Source: Actinomycetota bacterium (GTDB lineage: Bacteria; Actinomycetota; Actinomycetes; Nanopelagicales; Nanopelagicaceae). From it: a stretch of 16,265 bases of DNA. A program made the position numbers and the translations under genes. Under the pieces are notes generated by a model. It did not search any database, was not told the origin of the DNA, and saw only the letters and a program-made list of their open reading frames with translations. Of the stretch, positions 13,480 through 16,265 are shown piece by piece (position 1 is the first letter of the stretch; each line of letters begins with the position of its first letter). Where the stretch lies: NCBI GenBank assembly GCA_009924185.1, contig RFSC01000007.1:1-16265 (forward strand), in the 5' to 3' direction.

Positions 13480-14751
13480 TCATGGATAGAGACCACGTAG
13501 CCGGTGGGCCTGTGCCACCCTGCTAACCCCGATCATGTTGGCAGATTCTCGCCAGTTGACCTGGTGTGCAGCCGAGTGCTCTGCGACCTCAGTTATCGAG
13601 CGCATCAAAATAGAGTTCAAATTCTCTTTAACCTCGTCAGCGCTCCAAAAATAATTTTGTTTGTCTTGCACCCATTCAAAGTAGGAGACGATTACACCGC
13701 CTGAGTTTGCCAAGATATCGGGCACAACCAAAACCCCTTTGTCATTCAAGATTGCATCTCCACCGGGTGTAGTTGGAGCATTTGCGCCTTCCACAACGAT
13801 TTTCGCCCTGATTCCAACTGCAGAGGATTCTGTTATTGCATCAGCTAGAGCGGCGGGCACGAGTACATCAACCGGAAGATGAAGTAGCTCAGTATTTGTT
13901 ATTGATTCAGTTCCGGGAGCTCCAATTAATGTTCCATTTTCTTGTGCGTATCGATGTAAATCAGAGATCTTGTTGAAACCGGTAACGCCACCTTTAACAT
14001 CACTAACCGCAACGACTTTAAGCCCCATGTTCTCTAGTGCCACCGCTGCCCAATATCCAACTTTTCCAAAACCCTGGATTGCAACTGTTGCACCTTCTGG
14101 ATTAATTCCTTTTATCTTTAGCGCTTCACGAACCGCGATTGCGACACCATCACCTGTCGCGGAGGTTCTTCCTAAAGATCCGCCCAAAACGATTGGCTTG
14201 CCGGTAACAACACCTGGAACCGAATACCCCGCATTTACAGAGTAGGTATCCATCATCCATGCCATGTTGCGTTCATCAGTTCCAACATCAGGTGCCGGAA
14301 TATCTCGCTCTGGTCCGATAAGCGGCAAAATTTCAGAGGTATATCGACGGGTTAATCTTTCATTCTCTGTTATTGAAAGGGTGTGAGGATTTACTGCAAC
14401 GCCACCTTTTGCGCCACCATATGGAAGATTTGTTAAGGCGCATTTCCAGGTCATCAACATCGCCAAGGCAACGGTTTCATCTAGATCTATATCTTGATGA
14501 AATCTGACTCCACCCTTTGCCGGGCCTCGCGTGGTTGAGTATTGGACTCGATATCCCTTATACATCTCAACTCGGCCATCATCGCGACGTAATGGAACAG
14601 CAACCTCCAAAACCCGACGGGGAGTTGAGAGGGTATTCCAATCATTTTCAGAGAGATTTAACTGATCAATCGCTCTCCTTAATTGCGAGAGCGCGGTTGC
14701 AAGTGGAGATTCCAAATTAGGCACAGCAGTACTAGATGACCTCGTTGTCAT
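13480..14751 (-). CDS. gdhA: Glutamate dehydrogenase (Glu/Leu/Phe/Val dehydrogenase family)
   Basis: Catalyses reversible oxidative deamination of glutamate to 2-oxoglutarate and ammonia. The substrate domain shows STTRGPAKGGVRFH (72-85; Lys79), MTWKCALTNLPYGGAKGGV (100-118) with catalytic Lys115, and PAPDVGT (152-158) with Asp155. The dinucleotide domain has AIQGFGKVG (224-232) and Asp251 at the end of the second strand, which favours NAD; cofactor choice is not certain from sequence. Length 423 fits the small hexameric class. Substrate could in principle be another amino acid, but the motifs fit glutamate best. The ATG at 14751 has no Shine-Dalgarno and a -10 hexamer six bases upstream. Neighbours are tRNA-Leu upstream and the coiled-coil gene downstream, 171 bases away. 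Confidence 0.95.
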   Translation of the reverse strand: MTTRSSSTAVPNLESPLATALSQLRRAIDQLNLSENDWNTLSTPRRVLEVAVPLRRDDGRVEMYKGYRVQYSTTRGPAKGGVRFHQDIDLDETVALAMLMTWKCALTNLPYGGAKGGVAVNPHTLSITENERLTRRYTSEILPLIGPERDIPAPDVGTDERNMAWMMDTYSVNAGYSVPGVVTGKPIVLGGSLGRTSATGDGVAIAVREALKIKGINPEGATVAIQGFGKVGYWAAVALENMGLKVVAVSDVKGGVTGFNKISDLHRYAQENGTLIGAPGTESITNTELLHLPVDVLVPAALADAITESSAVGIRAKIVVEGANAPTTPGGDAILNDKGVLVVPDILANSGGVIVSYFEWVQDKQNYFWSADEVKENLNSILMRSITEVAEHSAAHQVNWRESANMIGVSRVAQAHRLRGLYP

Positions 14752-14757
14752 GCGATA

Positions 14758-14786
14758 AATCTATGCTTCAGTAAATCAAATATCCA
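14758..14786 (-). promoter_or_regulatory. Promoter of gdhA giving a leaderless start
   Basis: TGGATA (14781-14786), a 17-base spacer and TAGATT (14758-14763) lie on the minus strand, with TAGATT six bases before the ATG. This is the most complete promoter match in the window. Transcription would begin at or within a base or two of the start codon. Confidence 0.55.
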
Positions 14787-14833
14787 TGAACAAACCGTGA
14801 GATTTCAGTTATAAATTAACAAAGATGAAAAGC

Positions 14834-14915
14834 TGGTGCGGGAGGTGGGACTTGAACCCACACGCCGAAGCACAGGTTCCTAAGACCTGCGTGTCTGCCA
14901 TTTCACCACTCCCGC
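14834..14915 (-). tRNA. tRNA-Leu (anticodon UAG)
   Basis: The acceptor stem GCGGGAG pairs with CTCCCGC, the D-arm is GTG/CAC, and the anticodon stem CAGGT/ACCTG carries the loop CTTAGGA with anticodon TAG (14880-14882), reading CUA codons. A short variable arm closes on TTCG and the T-arm is GTGGG/CCCAC. The discriminator is A and CCA is encoded (14834-14836). It lies between gdhA and divergent argS. Confidence 0.96.
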
Positions 14916-15004
14916 AAGAGTTGGATGGGAAGGATACCCGCAAAAGGCTGAGAGAAAAAATTAGCCAACTCCCTTAAGTGCGACATGAAGCCTGGCTGGG
15001 TCGG

Positions 15005-15010
15005 TAACCT
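15005..15010 (+). promoter_or_regulatory. Putative -10 element of argS (leaderless start)
   Basis: TAACCT ends seven bases before the GTG at 15018, and no Shine-Dalgarno is present. A poor -35 candidate, GCGACA, is at 14980-14985 with a 19-base spacer. Confidence 0.4.
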
Positions 15011-15017
15011 TGCCTAG

Positions 15018-16265
15018 GTGTCAGCAAATCAAACTCCAGCTCAATCAGAGGGCCAATCACAGGTGAGCGGATCATCTGAGCCCTATGGTGATTTAAGCCG
15101 GGCAATTTCTGAACTGGTATCGGAGCTTGTTACAAAGGGCGAGTTGCCAGCAGAGGTTCTGGAGTTAAACGCTGTTAAAGAGATTGTCTTAGAACGTCCA
15201 AAAAATCGCGATCACGGGGATTACGCATCCTCGATTGCTTTAGCGCTGGCTAAACCAGCTGGAAAACCACCGCGGGAAATTGCAGATTTAATTGCCAAGG
15301 GCCTGACCTCCAACTCCATGATTGAAAAAATCGATATTGCTGGCCCTGGGTTTATTAATTTAACTTTGGCGAAAAGTAGTCAAGGCGCGGTTGTCACAGC
15401 AATTCTTAATGAAAAAGAAAGCTTTGGTCGGGTAAAAGTATTAGCTGGAAAGAAAATCAACCTCGAGTTCATTAGCGCAAATCCAACCGGACCGCTGCAC
15501 CTTGGCCATACTCGATGGGCTGCTGTAGGCGATGCGCTCGGCAGTGTTCTGTCCGCCGGCGGAGCCGAGGTAATTCGAGAGTTTTACATTAATGATCGCG
15601 GCACCCAAATGGATTTGTTTGGCGCATCATTGCGAGCTGCTGCCCGTGGCGAAGCTCGACCAGAAGATGGCTATCAAGGTGAATACATAAATGATTTAGC
15701 TAAATTGATTGTTGCTCAACATCCCGAGTATGTAAATCTAGAAGAGTCAGAGGGTATTGCGGCATTCCGCGAAGCCGGTTACGCCCTCCAACTGCAACAA
15801 CAAAAAGATGTTCTAGATAATTTTGGAACTCATTTTGATGTTTGGTTCTCAGAGCGTTCACTGCACTCTGGCAAAGCTTTAGACAAGGCGTTGGAAACCC
15901 TCAAAACTCAGGGTCATGTATTTGAATCTGAAGGAGCGACCTGGTTGCGCACCACTGATTTTGGTGATGATAAGGATCGGGTGTTGATTAAATCTGGTGG
16001 CGAACTTACCTACTTTGCCTCAGATACCGCCTATTACATCGATAAACGAAACCGTGGTTTTGATATCTGTATTTATATGCTGGGCGCTGATCATCATGGT
16101 TATGTAGGGCGACTAAAAGCAACCGCAGCATGTGCTGGCGATGATCCAGAGTTCAATATTCATGTATTGATTGGCCAACTTGTAAAGATTATGGAGGGCG
16201 GCCAAGAGCTAAAACTTTCCAAGCGGGCCGGAACCATAATCACACTTGAGGAGTTAGTGGAAAAG
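15018..16265 (+). CDS. argS: Arginyl-tRNA synthetase, 3' end cut by the window
   Basis: Charges tRNA-Arg with arginine (class I synthetase, cytoplasm). The frame is open for 416 codons to the window edge; the family is about 550-590 residues, so the DALR anticodon-binding domain is missing only because of the edge. Residues about 30-130 are the ArgS-specific N-terminal domain. The catalytic fold has LEFISANPTGPLHLGH (149-164), with the HIGH motif as HLGH (161-164), FYINDRGTQMDLFG, and the KMSKS-equivalent KLSKR (399-403). The GTG at 15018 has no Shine-Dalgarno; a TAACCT hexamer seven bases upstream suggests a leaderless mRNA. A second in-frame GTG at 15063 is possible, as the first 20 or so residues are polar and unconserved. 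Confidence 0.96.
   Translation, partial: MSANQTPAQSEGQSQVSGSSEPYGDLSRAISELVSELVTKGELPAEVLELNAVKEIVLERPKNRDHGDYASSIALALAKPAGKPPREIADLIAKGLTSNSMIEKIDIAGPGFINLTLAKSSQGAVVTAILNEKESFGRVKVLAGKKINLEFISANPTGPLHLGHTRWAAVGDALGSVLSAGGAEVIREFYINDRGTQMDLFGASLRAAARGEARPEDGYQGEYINDLAKLIVAQHPEYVNLEESEGIAAFREAGYALQLQQQKDVLDNFGTHFDVWFSERSLHSGKALDKALETLKTQGHVFESEGATWLRTTDFGDDKDRVLIKSGGELTYFASDTAYYIDKRNRGFDICIYMLGADHHGYVGRLKATAACAGDDPEFNIHVLIGQLVKIMEGGQELKLSKRAGTIITLEELVEK

Noticed and set aside
14918..14971. 7-bp inverted repeat (GAGTTGG / CCAACTC) between tRNA-Leu and argS
   Set aside because: The arms are short and 40 bases apart, with no clear link to a promoter or terminator.

Overview
This window looks like a chromosomal segment of a small-genome freshwater actinobacterium of the acI / Candidatus Nanopelagicales type (Planktophila or Nanopelagicus relatives). 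That assignment is an inference. It rests on an actinorhodopsin gene, moderate GC content (visibly lower than most actinobacteria), very short intergenic gaps, and actinobacterial marker families (DUF222, DUF3039, ClpS followed by DUF2017). No insertion sequence, phage gene or CRISPR array was found. The right edge cuts argS. The left edge cuts a DUF222/HNH-type gene.

Left block, minus strand, about 1-4963: argF is followed by the three-subunit NAD(P) transhydrogenase genes (pntA1, pntA2, pntB) with gaps of 9 and 8 bases and a 4-base overlap, so this is probably one operon. Further down the same strand is the partial DUF222 gene, which carries six in-frame 30-bp repeats, the three middle ones identical base for base.

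Middle block, about 5009-9720: DUF3039, clpS and DUF2017 run rightward, then actinorhodopsin lies on the opposite strand, then murI, rph and rdgB run rightward. The rightward genes are a familiar actinobacterial housekeeping neighbourhood covering proteolysis adaptor, glutamate racemase, RNase PH and house-cleaning NTPase. The light-driven proton pump sits inside it with its own terminator and a 5' leader. The rhodopsin has the D-T-E proton-pump residues, a leucine at the spectral tuning site (green) and a glycine at the position that opens a carotenoid-antenna window in related pumps.

Right block, about 9805-14915: a rightward gene encodes a very lysine-rich histone H1-like N-terminus, one membrane segment and a C-terminal fibronectin-III-like domain. 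It converges on a leftward pair: a coiled-coil protein with 11-residue repeats and a lysine-rich tail, translationally coupled to an acyltransferase-3/SGNH fusion. Next, also leftward, come a glutamate dehydrogenase and a tRNA-Leu(UAG); argS starts divergently from the tRNA.

Several genes (argF, DUF3039, gdhA, argS) have a -10-like hexamer ending 6 or 7 bases before the start codon and no Shine-Dalgarno, which points to leaderless mRNAs. The parts most worth following up are the H1-like/TM/FN3 protein, the hendecad coiled-coil plus acyltransferase pair, the antenna-competent rhodopsin and the DUF222 repeat array.
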